NCBI RefSeq assembly: GCF_019145435.1
Contig: NZ_JAHSTS010000003.1
Location: 372,001-436,000 of the forward strand
Reading direction: 5' to 3'
Length of the DNA: 64,000 nucleotides
Origin: Pseudomonas ekonensis
GTDB lineage: Bacteria > Pseudomonadota > Gammaproteobacteria > Pseudomonadales > Pseudomonadaceae
A program made the position numbers and the translations under genes. Shown here in pieces: positions 20,513 to 29,014 of this stretch. The notes below the pieces were generated by a model. It worked only from the letters and a program-made list of their open reading frames with translations, made no database searches and was not told the origin of the DNA. Position 1 is the stretch's first letter, and every line of letters begins with the position of its first letter.

Positions 20513-22129
20513 TTGGCCCACCCCGTCCAACGTCGCTGGTACCCCATCGTCTTCGCCATCGCCGCGCTGGTGCTGTTGCCCCTGAGCGTCCTGCTGCTGT
20601 CGTGGCAGAGCGTCGATGCGCAGATCTGGTCGCACCTGTGGGACACCCAGATGCCGCGCCTGTTGGGCAACACCCTGACCCTGGTGGTCGGCGTCGGCGT
20701 CGGCGTGACGCTGCTGGGCGTGAGCCTGGCCTGGCTCACCAGCCTGTGCGAGTTCCCCGGCCGGCGCTGGCTCGACTGGGCGCTGATGCTGCCGTTCGCG
20801 GTGCCGGCCTACGTGCTGGCGTTCGTGTTCGTCGGCCTGCTGGACTTCGCCGGCCCCGTGCAGACGCTGATGAGGGAGTGGTTCGGCAGCGGCCTGCGCC
20901 TGCCCCGGGTGCGCTCCACCGGCGGGGTGATCGTGGTGCTGGTGCTGGTCTTCTATCCCTACGTCTACCTGCTGGCGCGCACCGCGTTCCTCGCCCAAGG
21001 CAAGGGCCTGATGGAAGCGGCGCGGGTGCTCGGCCAGTCGCCGTGGCAAGCGTTCTGGCGGGTGGCGCTGCCGATGGCGCGGCCGGCCATCGGCGCGGGC
21101 GTGGCGCTGGCGCTGATGGAAACCCTGGCGGATTTCGGCGCGGTGTCGGTGTTCAACTTCGACACCTTCACTACTGCCATCTACAAGACCTGGTACGGCT
21201 TCTTCAGCCTGTCGAGCGCGGCGCAGCTGGCCAGCCTGTTGCTGCTGGCGGTGATGCTGGTGCTGTACGGCGAGCGCCGTGCGCGCGGCGCCAACCGGGC
21301 AGGCAACGAGCGGCCGCGGGTCAAGGCGCTGTATCACCTGCGAGGGCCCAAGGCCTGGGCGGCGACCGGGTGGTGCGTCCTGGTGTTCGCCTGCGCGTTC
21401 GTCATCCCGGTGCTGCAACTGGCGGTGTGGTTCTGGCGGCGCGGGCGGTTCGACCTGGACGAGCGCTACGCCGGGCTGATCCTGCACACGCTCTACCTGG
21501 GGGCGACGGCGGCGCTGATCACTGTCGGCGTGGCGCTGCTGCTGGCCTTTGCCCGGCGCCTGGCGCCGACGCCGGCGATCCGCTCCGGCGTCAGCCTCGC
21601 CAACCTCGGCTACGCGTTGCCGGGGTCGGTGCTGGCGGTGTCGATCATGCTGGCCTTCAGTTACCTGGACCGGGTGCTGGTGATTCCGCTGTCGGCCTGG
21701 TTGGGCGGGGCGGGCAAGCCGTTGCTGCTGGGCAGCCTGGCGGCGCTGCTGCTGGCGTACCTGGTGCGTTTCGTGGCGGTGGCCTACGGACCGCTGGAAA
21801 GCAGCCTGGCGCGTATACGGCCTTCTTTGCCCGAAGCGGCACGTAGCCTTGGGGTGAGTGGGCCGCGGTTGTTTTTCAAAGTGTATCTGCCGCTGTTGCT
21901 GCCGGGCACGTTGAGCGCGGCGCTGCTGGTGTTCGTCGATGTGCTCAAGGAAATGCCCGCGACCTTGCTGATGCGCCCGTTCGGCTGGGACACGCTGGCG
22001 GTGCGGATCTTCGAGATGACCAGCGAAGGCGAATGGGCGAGGGCGTCGTTGCCGGCGCTGACCCTGGTGCTGGTCGGGCTGTTGCCGGTCATCGGCCTGA
22101 TCCGCCGTTCGGCCCACCGAAACGGCTAG
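20513..22129 (+). CDS. Ferric-iron type ABC transporter, fused double permease
   Basis: 538 residues from a TTG at 20513 (AHPVQRRWYPIVF). Two homologous permease halves are fused, each with an EAA-like loop (EAARVLGQSPWQAFWRVALP and EAARSLGVSGPRLFFKVYLP). About 12 membrane spans are expected, as in FbpB/SfuB. It imports iron delivered by the binding protein upstream. The matching ATPase must be encoded elsewhere. The TTG start is chosen because it gives the usual family N-terminus; no strong ribosome site is visible. Confidence 0.86.
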   Translation: MAHPVQRRWYPIVFAIAALVLLPLSVLLLSWQSVDAQIWSHLWDTQMPRLLGNTLTLVVGVGVGVTLLGVSLAWLTSLCEFPGRRWLDWALMLPFAVPAYVLAFVFVGLLDFAGPVQTLMREWFGSGLRLPRVRSTGGVIVVLVLVFYPYVYLLARTAFLAQGKGLMEAARVLGQSPWQAFWRVALPMARPAIGAGVALALMETLADFGAVSVFNFDTFTTAIYKTWYGFFSLSSAAQLASLLLLAVMLVLYGERRARGANRAGNERPRVKALYHLRGPKAWAATGWCVLVFACAFVIPVLQLAVWFWRRGRFDLDERYAGLILHTLYLGATAALITVGVALLLAFARRLAPTPAIRSGVSLANLGYALPGSVLAVSIMLAFSYLDRVLVIPLSAWLGGAGKPLLLGSLAALLLAYLVRFVAVAYGPLESSLARIRPSLPEAARSLGVSGPRLFFKVYLPLLLPGTLSAALLVFVDVLKEMPATLLMRPFGWDTLAVRIFEMTSEGEWARASLPALTLVLVGLLPVIGLIRRSAHRNG

Positions 22130-22285
22130 GTGCCAGTCCCGGGCCTTGCGGCTACAATGCGCGGCATTCGGTGCGGTCAGTCTGACAGAAACAGTTGCTG
22201 AGATCGGCTCGAAGCCTTGTGTTCCAAGGCTTTCATCCTGTGCAGCGGCTGCCCGCGCCTTCGCCACGCCCGGAAGGAGAAACCC

Positions 22286-23368
22286 ATGGGACAGCGTACG
22301 CCTCTGTATGACCTTCACCTCGCCCTCGGCGCGAAGATGGTCGATTTTGGCGGTTGGGACATGCCACTGCATTACGGCTCGCAGGTCGAGGAGCACCACG
22401 AGGTGCGCCGCGATTGCGGGGTGTTCGATGTTTCCCACATGACCGTGTTCGACGTCGCCGGCCCCCAGGCCAAGGCCTGGCTCCAGTACCTGCTGGCCAA
22501 CGACGTCGAACGCCTGCACAGCCCCGGCCGTGCGTTGTACAGCGCCATGCTCAACGAGCGCGGCGGCATCGTCGACGACATGATCGTCTACCGCCTCGAC
22601 GACGGTTACCGTCTGGTGGTCAACGCCTCCACCCGCGACCAGGACCTGGAGTGGATGCAGGCGCACCTGCCCGGCCTCGACGTGCGCCTGCGCGAGCGTT
22701 CCGAACTGGCCATGCTCGCCATCCAGGGCCCGCAGGCCCGGCACAAGGTGGCTGAACTGGTGAGCCAGGCCCGCGCCAACCTGATCCATCACCTCAAGCC
22801 CTTCGAAGGCCGCGTCGACGGCGAGTGGTTCATCGCCCGCACCGGCTACACCGGCGAGGACGGGCTGGAGATCGTCCTGCCGGCCAATGAAGCGCCGGGT
22901 TTCTTCAACGACCTGGTGGGGGCCGGTATTTCCCCCATCGGCCTCGGTGCCCGTGACACCCTGCGGGTCGAGGCCGGCATGAACCTGTACGGCCAGGACA
23001 TTCACCAGGACGTTTCGCCGCTGGCCTCGAACATGGCCTGGAGCATCGCCTGGGAGCCGGCCACCCGCCGCTTCATCGGCCGCGATGCGCTGGAGGCCGA
23101 GCAGGCCGCCGGCGTGCAGCACAAACTGGTGGGCCTGGTGCTGGAGGAACGCGGCGTTTTGCGCGCGCATCAGGTGGTGCGCATCGCGGATGTTGGCGAA
23201 GGGGAGATCACCAGTGGTAGTTTCTCTCCTACGCTGAGCAAGTCGATCGCCCTGGCGCGCCTGCCGATGGCGACCGCCGACCGCGCCGAAGTGGAAATCC
23301 GCGGCAAATGGTATCCGGTGCGGGTGGTCAAGCCGACCTTCGTGCGCCACGGCAAAACCTTGATCTAA
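22286..23368 (+). CDS. gcvT: Aminomethyltransferase GcvT (glycine cleavage T protein)
   Basis: 360 residues from ATG 22286, preceded by AAGGAG. MVDFGGWDMPLHYGSQVEEH and GVFDVSHMTVFDV are T-protein signatures; YTGEDGLEIVLP and LGARDTLRVEAGMNLYG complete the folate-binding site. It transfers the methylene carbon from aminomethylated H protein to tetrahydrofolate and frees ammonia. gcvH follows 49 bases downstream. No glycine riboswitch could be recognised in the short leader. Confidence 0.96.
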   Translation: MGQRTPLYDLHLALGAKMVDFGGWDMPLHYGSQVEEHHEVRRDCGVFDVSHMTVFDVAGPQAKAWLQYLLANDVERLHSPGRALYSAMLNERGGIVDDMIVYRLDDGYRLVVNASTRDQDLEWMQAHLPGLDVRLRERSELAMLAIQGPQARHKVAELVSQARANLIHHLKPFEGRVDGEWFIARTGYTGEDGLEIVLPANEAPGFFNDLVGAGISPIGLGARDTLRVEAGMNLYGQDIHQDVSPLASNMAWSIAWEPATRRFIGRDALEAEQAAGVQHKLVGLVLEERGVLRAHQVVRIADVGEGEITSGSFSPTLSKSIALARLPMATADRAEVEIRGKWYPVRVVKPTFVRHGKTLI

Positions 23369-23417
23369 TCTATTGCGGCGGGTACGACCGCTGACCTAAT
23401 CCTTGAGGACACCGAAG

Positions 23418-23801
23418 ATGAGCAATATTCCCGCCGACCTGCGTTACGCCGAAAGTCATGAATGGGCCCGCCTGGAAGACGACGGCACCGTCACCGTGGG
23501 CATCAGCGACCACGCGCAAGCAGCGCTGGGCGATGTGGTGTTCGTTGAGCTGGCCGAAGTGGGCAAGGTCTTTGCCGCCGGTGATGCGGCTGGCGTCGTC
23601 GAATCGGTGAAAGCGGCTTCCGACATCTACGCGCCGGTGGGCGGCGAGGTGATCGCGGTCAACGAAGAACTGGCCGATTCGCCGGAGCTGCTGAACGAAG
23701 AACCTTACGACTCGTGGATCTTCAAGCTCAAGCCAAGCGACAAGTCCGAGCTGGACAAGCTGCTCGACGCCGCCGCCTACCAGAAAGAAATCGGCGAGTA
23801 A
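23418..23801 (+). CDS. gcvH: Glycine cleavage H protein
   Basis: 127 residues. The lipoylation site is Lys65 in [14 protein letters not shown]. It shuttles the aminomethyl group from P to T protein and electrons to the L protein. Start chosen at 23418 ([16 protein letters not shown]) over an in-frame ATG 15 bases earlier, because it matches the family and is preceded by GAGGA. A strong terminator follows. Confidence 0.97.
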   Translation: MSNIPADLRYAESHEWARLEDDGTVTVGISDHAQAALGDVVFVELAEVGKVFAAGDAAGVVESVKAASDIYAPVGGEVIAVNEELADSPELLNEEPYDSWIFKLKPSDKSELDKLLDAAAYQKEIGE

Positions 23802-23820
23802 GCCACGCGCGACACCCCAA

Positions 23821-23845
23821 AGCCCCGATCCGTCGGGGCTTTTTC
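23821..23845 (+). terminator. Intrinsic terminator after gcvH
   Basis: Stem AGCCCCGA/TCGGGGCT with a 4-base loop and a T run. It probably serves both gcvH and, in part, the convergent aminotransferase gene. Confidence 0.9.
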
Positions 23846-23856
23846 ATGCCCGCCGT

Positions 23857-24999
23857 TCAGCCTCCGCGCAGCACCGCCTTCACCGCCGCCACCGAGCGTT
23901 CGACGTCTGCGAAGGTCATGGCGGTGAACATCGGCAGCGACACGATCAGCCGGCCGACCCGCTCCGCCACCGGCAGCATGCCTTCCTTGAAGCCGCGCTC
24001 GCGGTACAGACTCAGCAGGTGGATCGGCGGGTAGTGGTAGCCGATGCCGATACCGAGGGCCTGCATCTGCTCCATGAAGGTCGCCCGCGCCGGCTGCCCG
24101 TCCTGGCGTTCCGGCAGCACCAGCTGGAACAGGTGCCAGTTGCTGTTCTCGAAGTCCGCCGGGGGCAGTTGTGCGCCGAAGGTCGCTTCGAAGTCGTCGC
24201 CCAAGCAACGGAAGTAGTGCCGGGCGAGTTCGCGCCGGTGGGCGGTCAAGGCTTCGATGTGGGCGAACTGGCCCAGGCCGATGGTGGCCGCCACGTCAGT
24301 CATGTTGAACTTGCCGCCCAGCACATCGACGTCCAGCCCGTCGAAGCCGTTGCGGGTGACGCCCTGCAAGCGGTACTTCTCCGCCAGCCGCGCCTCTTCG
24401 GCGGTGTTGAGCACCAGGCAGCCGCCCTCGGCGCAGGTGACGTTCTTGTTCGCCTGAAAGCTGAACGACACGAAGTCCCCGGCGGCGCCGATGCGCCGGC
24501 CGTTCCAGCTGGAGCCCAAGGCCTGGGCGGCGTCCTCGACGACGCGCAGGTTGTGCCTGCGGGCGATGGCGTAGAGGCGCTCCATGTCCACCGGCAAGCC
24601 GGCCAGGTACACCGGAATGACCGCTTTGGTGCGCGGGGTGATCGCCGCTTCCAGCAGGTCAAGGTCGATGTTGCGGGTCACCGGGTCGATGTCGGCGAAC
24701 ACCGGCGTGGCCCCGACCTCCAGGATCACGTTGGCGGTGGCCACCCAGGAGATCGGTGTGGTGATCACTTCGTCCCCGGGGCCGATGCCGGCGATGCGCA
24801 GGGCGATCTCCATGGTGCAGGTGCCGGAGTTGAAGGTGCGCACCGGGCGTCCGCCGAAGTAGTCCGACAGTTGCGCCTCGAAGGCCTGGGCCTTCGGTCC
24901 GCTGGTGATCCAGCCCGAGCGCAGCACGTCGCCCACGGCGGCGATGGTGGCTTCATCGATGACAGGTTTGGAGAACGGCAGGAACGGCGGTTGGCTCAT
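23857..24999 (-). CDS. DegT/DnrJ/EryC1/StrS family aminotransferase (ArnB-like)
   Basis: 380 residues from ATG 24999 (MSQPPFLPFSKPVIDEATIA). It is a PLP enzyme: FQANKNVTCAEGG holds the Schiff-base lysine, Lys185; VVEDAAQALGSSWNG holds the PLP-ring Asp. The TPISWVATANVILEVGATPVF segment is typical of nucleotide-sugar aminotransferases such as ArnB. These transaminate 4-keto or 3-keto sugars for lipid A, O-antigen or other glycans. No sugar-nucleotide gene is near, so the substrate is unknown. It sits between gcvH and gcvP on the opposite strand, interrupting the locus. Confidence 0.85.
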   Translation of the reverse strand: MSQPPFLPFSKPVIDEATIAAVGDVLRSGWITSGPKAQAFEAQLSDYFGGRPVRTFNSGTCTMEIALRIAGIGPGDEVITTPISWVATANVILEVGATPVFADIDPVTRNIDLDLLEAAITPRTKAVIPVYLAGLPVDMERLYAIARRHNLRVVEDAAQALGSSWNGRRIGAAGDFVSFSFQANKNVTCAEGGCLVLNTAEEARLAEKYRLQGVTRNGFDGLDVDVLGGKFNMTDVAATIGLGQFAHIEALTAHRRELARHYFRCLGDDFEATFGAQLPPADFENSNWHLFQLVLPERQDGQPARATFMEQMQALGIGIGYHYPPIHLLSLYRERGFKEGMLPVAERVGRLIVSLPMFTAMTFADVERSVAAVKAVLRGG

Positions 25000-25152
25000 G
25001 GGGATCGGTCGTCCATTGGTGGGGCCGGATACGGGCCACACAGCATGCGCCGCCCGGCGCGTCGCGCCAAGCCGTCCGTGCCGGCATCGGCTGCTATGCT
25101 GGTTTGACCGTGTCGCATTGACGCCGAGCGCCAGCCAAGAAGAGAGCCCGTC

Positions 25153-28026
25153 ATGTCCAAGATGCCGTCCTTGAGCCAGTTACGCGACCCCCAGGCCTTC
25201 CTCCGTCGCCACCTGGGCCCCGATGCCGCCGAACAGCAGGCGATGCTCGACAGCCTGGGCCTGGGCAGCCGCATCGAACTGATCGAGCAGACGGTGCCGC
25301 CGGGCATCCGCCTCAACCGTGAACTGGATCTGCCGCCGGCGCTGGACGAACAGGCGGCCCTGGCGAAGCTGCGCGGGTACGCCGAGCAGAACCAGGTTTG
25401 GATCAGCCTCATCGGCATGGGCTACCACGGCACCGTCACCCCGGCCGTCATTCTGCGCAACGTGCTGGAAAACCCCGGCTGGTACACCGCCTACACGCCG
25501 TATCAGCCGGAGATCGCCCAAGGCCGGCTCGAAGCGCTGCTCAACTTCCAGCAACTGATCATCGACCTCACCGGTCTGGAACTGGCCAACGCCTCGCTGC
25601 TCGACGAAGCCACCGCCGCCGCCGAGGCCATGGCCCTGGCCAAGCGGGTGGCGAAGTCCAGGAGCAACCTGTTCTTCGTCGACGAGAACTGCCACCCGCA
25701 GACGGTTTCCGTGGTGCGCACCCGCGCCGAAGGCTTCGGTTTCGAGCTGATCGTCGATGCTGTGGATAACCTCAGGCAGCATCAGGTGTTCGGCGCGTTG
25801 CTCCAGTACCCCGACACCCACGGCGAAGTCCGCGACCTGCGGCCGCTGATCGACCACCTCCACGCGCAGCAGGCGCTGGCCTGCGTGGCTGCCGATCCGC
25901 TGAGCCTGCTGTTGCTGACCCCGCCGGGCGAACTGGGCGCGGACGTGGTGTTCGGCTCCAGCCAGCGCTTCGGCGTGCCGATGGGCTACGGCGGCCCGCA
26001 CGCGGCGTACTTCGCTACCCGCGAGGAGCACAAGCGGGCGATGCCGGGGCGGATCATCGGGGTGTCGAAGGACGCCCGCGGCAACGTCGCGCTGCGCATG
26101 GCCCTGCAGACCCGCGAGCAGCACATCCGCCGGGAGAAGGCCAACTCGAACATCTGCACCGCCCAGGTGCTGCTGGCCAACATCGCCGGGTTCTACGCGG
26201 TGTACCACGGGCCGGAGGGCCTCAAGCGGATCGCCCAGCGGGTGCACCGGCTGACGTGCATCCTCGCCGCCGGTCTGGCCCGGCATGGCATCGACCGGGT
26301 CAACGATCACTTTTTCGACACCCTCACGCTGGAGGTGGGCGGCGCGCAGACTGCAATCATCGAAAGCGCCAAGGCCGCGCAGATCAACCTGCGGATCCTC
26401 GGCCGCGGGCGTCTGGGGCTGAGCCTCGACGAGACCTGCGACGAACAGACCGTGGCGAAGCTGTTCGATGTGCTGCTGGGGGCCGATCACGGCCTGAGCG
26501 TCGAGGCGCTCGACGCGCAGAAGGTGGTGTCCGGCATCCCTGACGCCCTGCAGCGGAGCACGCCGTACCTGCGCCACCCGGTGTTCAACGCCCACCACAG
26601 CGAAACCGAGATGCTGCGCTACCTCAAGCAACTGGAGAACAAGGACCTGGCGCTCAACCAGTCGATGATCCCGCTGGGCTCCTGCACCATGAAGCTCAAC
26701 GCCACCAGCGAGATGATCCCGATCACCTGGCCGCAGTTCGCCCATCTGCACCCGTTCGCGCCCAGGGAGCAGGCGGTCGGCTACACGTTGATGATCGAGG
26801 AACTGGAGCGCTGGCTCTGCGCGATCACCGGGTTCGACGCGATCTGCATGCAGCCCAACTCCGGCGCCCAGGGCGAGTACGCCGGGCTGCTGGCGATCCG
26901 CAAATACCACGAGAGCCGGCAACAGGGCGGGCGCGACATCTGCCTGATTCCGTCCTCGGCCCACGGCACCAACCCGGCGTCGGCGCAGATGGCCGGGATG
27001 CGGGTGGTGATCGTCGAGTGCGACGACGCCGGCAACGTCGACCTGGACGACCTGAAGGCCAAGGCGGCCGAGGCGGGCGACAAGCTGTCCTGCCTGATGG
27101 CGACGTATCCCTCGACCCACGGCGTGTACGAGGAGGGCATCGGCGAGATCTGCGAAGTGATCCACCGGCACGGCGGCCAGGTGTACATGGACGGCGCCAA
27201 CCTCAATGCCCAGGTCGGGCTGGCCCGGCCGGCGGACATCGGCGCCGACGTGTCGCACATGAACCTGCACAAGACCTTCTGCATTCCCCACGGCGGCGGC
27301 GGGCCGGGCATGGGGCCCATCGGCGTGCGGGCGCACCTGGCGCCGTTCGTCGCCAACCACCCGGTGGTGCCGCTCGACGGCCCGCAGCCGCAGAACGGGG
27401 CGGTGAGCGCCGCGCCGTGGGGCAGCGCGAGCATCCTGCCGATCAGCTGGATGTACATCGCCATGATGGGGCCGCAGTTGGCCGATGCCAGCGAGGTGGC
27501 GATCCTGGCGGCCAATTACCTGGCCCGGCACCTGTCCGGCGCCTTTCCCGTGCTGTACACCGGCCGCAACGAACGGGTGGCCCACGAGTGCATCCTCGAC
27601 CTGCGGCCGCTCAAGGCCCTCACCGGCATCAGCGAGGAGGACGTCGCCAAGCGCCTGATGGATTACGGTTTCCATGCGCCGACCATGTCGTTCCCGGTGC
27701 CGGGCACGTTGATGGTCGAACCCACCGAGAGCGAGTCGAAGGCCGAACTGGACCGGTTCATCGGCGCCATGCTCAGCATCCGCGCGGAAATCACCGAAGT
27801 GCAGAACGGCAACTGGCCGGCCGAGGACAACCCGCTCAAGCATGCGCCGCATACCCTGGCGGACATCACCGGGGTGTGGGAGCGGCCCTACAGCATCGAG
27901 CAGGGCATCACCCCGGATGCGCACACCAAGGCGCACAAGTACTGGCCGGCGGTGAACCGGGTGGACAACGTCTACGGCGACCGGAACCTGTTCTGCGCGT
28001 GCTTGCCGGTGGACGACTACCGCTGA
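25153..28026 (+). CDS. gcvP: Glycine dehydrogenase (decarboxylating) GcvP
   Basis: 957 residues, full-length single-chain P protein. The PLP lysine is Lys707 in [18 protein letters not shown]-terminal [17 protein letters not shown] and central [10 protein letters not shown] are signatures. It decarboxylates glycine and loads the aminomethyl group on lipoyl-H protein. It normally lies next to gcvT/gcvH; here it has its own upstream region (about 150 bases) shared with the divergent aminotransferase gene. No terminator is visible after it; a REPIN array begins 15 bases later. Confidence 0.97.
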   Translation: MSKMPSLSQLRDPQAFLRRHLGPDAAEQQAMLDSLGLGSRIELIEQTVPPGIRLNRELDLPPALDEQAALAKLRGYAEQNQVWISLIGMGYHGTVTPAVILRNVLENPGWYTAYTPYQPEIAQGRLEALLNFQQLIIDLTGLELANASLLDEATAAAEAMALAKRVAKSRSNLFFVDENCHPQTVSVVRTRAEGFGFELIVDAVDNLRQHQVFGALLQYPDTHGEVRDLRPLIDHLHAQQALACVAADPLSLLLLTPPGELGADVVFGSSQRFGVPMGYGGPHAAYFATREEHKRAMPGRIIGVSKDARGNVALRMALQTREQHIRREKANSNICTAQVLLANIAGFYAVYHGPEGLKRIAQRVHRLTCILAAGLARHGIDRVNDHFFDTLTLEVGGAQTAIIESAKAAQINLRILGRGRLGLSLDETCDEQTVAKLFDVLLGADHGLSVEALDAQKVVSGIPDALQRSTPYLRHPVFNAHHSETEMLRYLKQLENKDLALNQSMIPLGSCTMKLNATSEMIPITWPQFAHLHPFAPREQAVGYTLMIEELERWLCAITGFDAICMQPNSGAQGEYAGLLAIRKYHESRQQGGRDICLIPSSAHGTNPASAQMAGMRVVIVECDDAGNVDLDDLKAKAAEAGDKLSCLMATYPSTHGVYEEGIGEICEVIHRHGGQVYMDGANLNAQVGLARPADIGADVSHMNLHKTFCIPHGGGGPGMGPIGVRAHLAPFVANHPVVPLDGPQPQNGAVSAAPWGSASILPISWMYIAMMGPQLADASEVAILAANYLARHLSGAFPVLYTGRNERVAHECILDLRPLKALTGISEEDVAKRLMDYGFHAPTMSFPVPGTLMVEPTESESKAELDRFIGAMLSIRAEITEVQNGNWPAEDNPLKHAPHTLADITGVWERPYSIEQGITPDAHTKAHKYWPAVNRVDNVYGDRNLFCACLPVDDYR

Positions 28027-28040
28027 AACCCTGCGGTAGC

Positions 28041-28526
28041 TGGCGGCGGGTCAGGCATCTGGTGATGCTGGATGTGCCGGCCTCATCGCTGGCAAGCCAG
28101 CTCCCACAGGTCTTTGCGCTGTGTGCACTCCGCGCACTCTGTGGGCCAGCCTGCTGGCGATGGCGGCGGGTCAGGCACTGGTGCTGCCGGATGTGCCGGC
28201 CTCTTCGCTGGCAAGCCAGCTCCCACAGGTCTTTGCGCTGTGTGTACTCCGCGCACTCTGTGGGCCAGCCTGCTGGCGATGGTGGTGGGTCAGGCATCTG
28301 GTGATGCCGGATGTGCCGGCCTCATCGCTGGCAAGCCAGCTCCCACAGGTCTTTGCGCTGTGTGCACTCCGCGCACTCTGTGGGCCAGCCTGCTGGCGAT
28401 GGCGGCGGGTCAGGCACTGGTGATGCCGGATGTGCCGGCCTCTTCGCTGGCAAGCCAGCTCCCACAGGTCTTTGCGCTGTGTGTACTCCGCGCACTCTGT
28501 GGGAGCGGGCTTGCCCGCGATGGCGT
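28041..28526. repeat. Tandem array of four REPIN units (~120 bp period)
   Basis: Four units begin at 28041, 28161, 28280 and 28400. Each carries TCGCTGGCAAGCCAGCTCCCA facing an inverted TGTGGG(CC)AGCCTGCTGGCGA. Units 1 and 3 share CATCTGG, CCTCATCGC and GTGCACTCC; units 2 and 4 share CACTGG, CCTCTTCGC and GTGTACTCC. The array is therefore a 240-bp dimer duplicated once. The last arm is the different type GTGGGAGCGGGCTTGCCCGC. Short frames through it look like repeat artefacts. Confidence 0.93.
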
Positions 28527-28582
28527 CGTCACAGGCACCTCCGGGGCGGAACCCATCCGGTCGTTCCCGCAGAAACGCGGGC

Positions 28583-28613
28583 AAAAAAATGCCGCTCCCG
28601 GGAGCGGCATTTC
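28583..28613 (-). terminator. Intrinsic terminator after the DUF2388 gene
   Basis: On the minus strand, an 11-base perfect palindromic stem ATGCCGCTCCC/GGGAGCGGCAT is followed by a run of T (28583-28589). It is just downstream of the DUF2388 stop. Confidence 0.9.
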
Positions 28614-28626
28614 TGTGGGGCAAGGC

Positions 28627-28944
28627 TTACTCGGAAGCCACGGCGTTCTTCGCCAGGATCGCGTTCGCCAGTTCCATGTCCGACGCTTGCAGGCCCGGGT
28701 TGTCGGCGCGGACCTTCTGCATCGCCGCCTCCAGGTACGGGCCGCGGATGCTGCCTTCGCTGGCGACGAAGCTGCCGGCATCGTCCTGGGCGGCGACGAT
28801 CAGTTTGTGGTCCTTGAAGGTCAGGTAGGTCGAGCCGGTGGTGGCGCCGGACGAGATGACGTTACGCCAAAAGCTGTCGGCCATTGCTGAACCGACAGGC
28901 AGAGACAGCAAGGCAAGGGTGGCGACAGCAAGTTTGAGACGCAT
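28627..28944 (-). CDS. DUF2388 family exported protein
   Basis: 105 residues. Signal peptide MRLKLAVATLALLSLPVGSAMA, then DSFWRNVISSGATTGSTYLTFKD, typical of DUF2388, a small family nearly confined to Pseudomonas. Function unknown; the mature protein is about 82 residues and predicted periplasmic. It is monocistronic with its own terminator. A similar gene lies near gcvP in other Pseudomonas. Confidence 0.85.
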   Translation of the reverse strand: MRLKLAVATLALLSLPVGSAMADSFWRNVISSGATTGSTYLTFKDHKLIVAAQDDAGSFVASEGSIRGPYLEAAMQKVRADNPGLQASDMELANAILAKNAVASE

Positions 28945-29014
28945 GGTGGATGACTCCGCTGGGGGTGATGACTGTGCCGTTGGATCGTCGCGCCGGGGTC
29001 GAGTTCCGTGGCGG

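Noticed and set aside
22130..22285. Glycine riboswitch before gcvT
   Set aside because: The leader is only ~155 bases and I could not recognise the tandem aptamer core; a covariance-model search would decide.
28041..28526. Possible CRISPR array
   Set aside because: Units of ~120 bp are almost identical along their whole length, so there are no unique spacers, and each unit is an inverted REP pair. No cas genes in the window.
28072..28890. Open frames of 100-270 codons running through the REPIN array on both strands
   Set aside because: They are translations of the tandem repeats, without ribosome sites and with near-identical repeated peptides; no protein family recognised.
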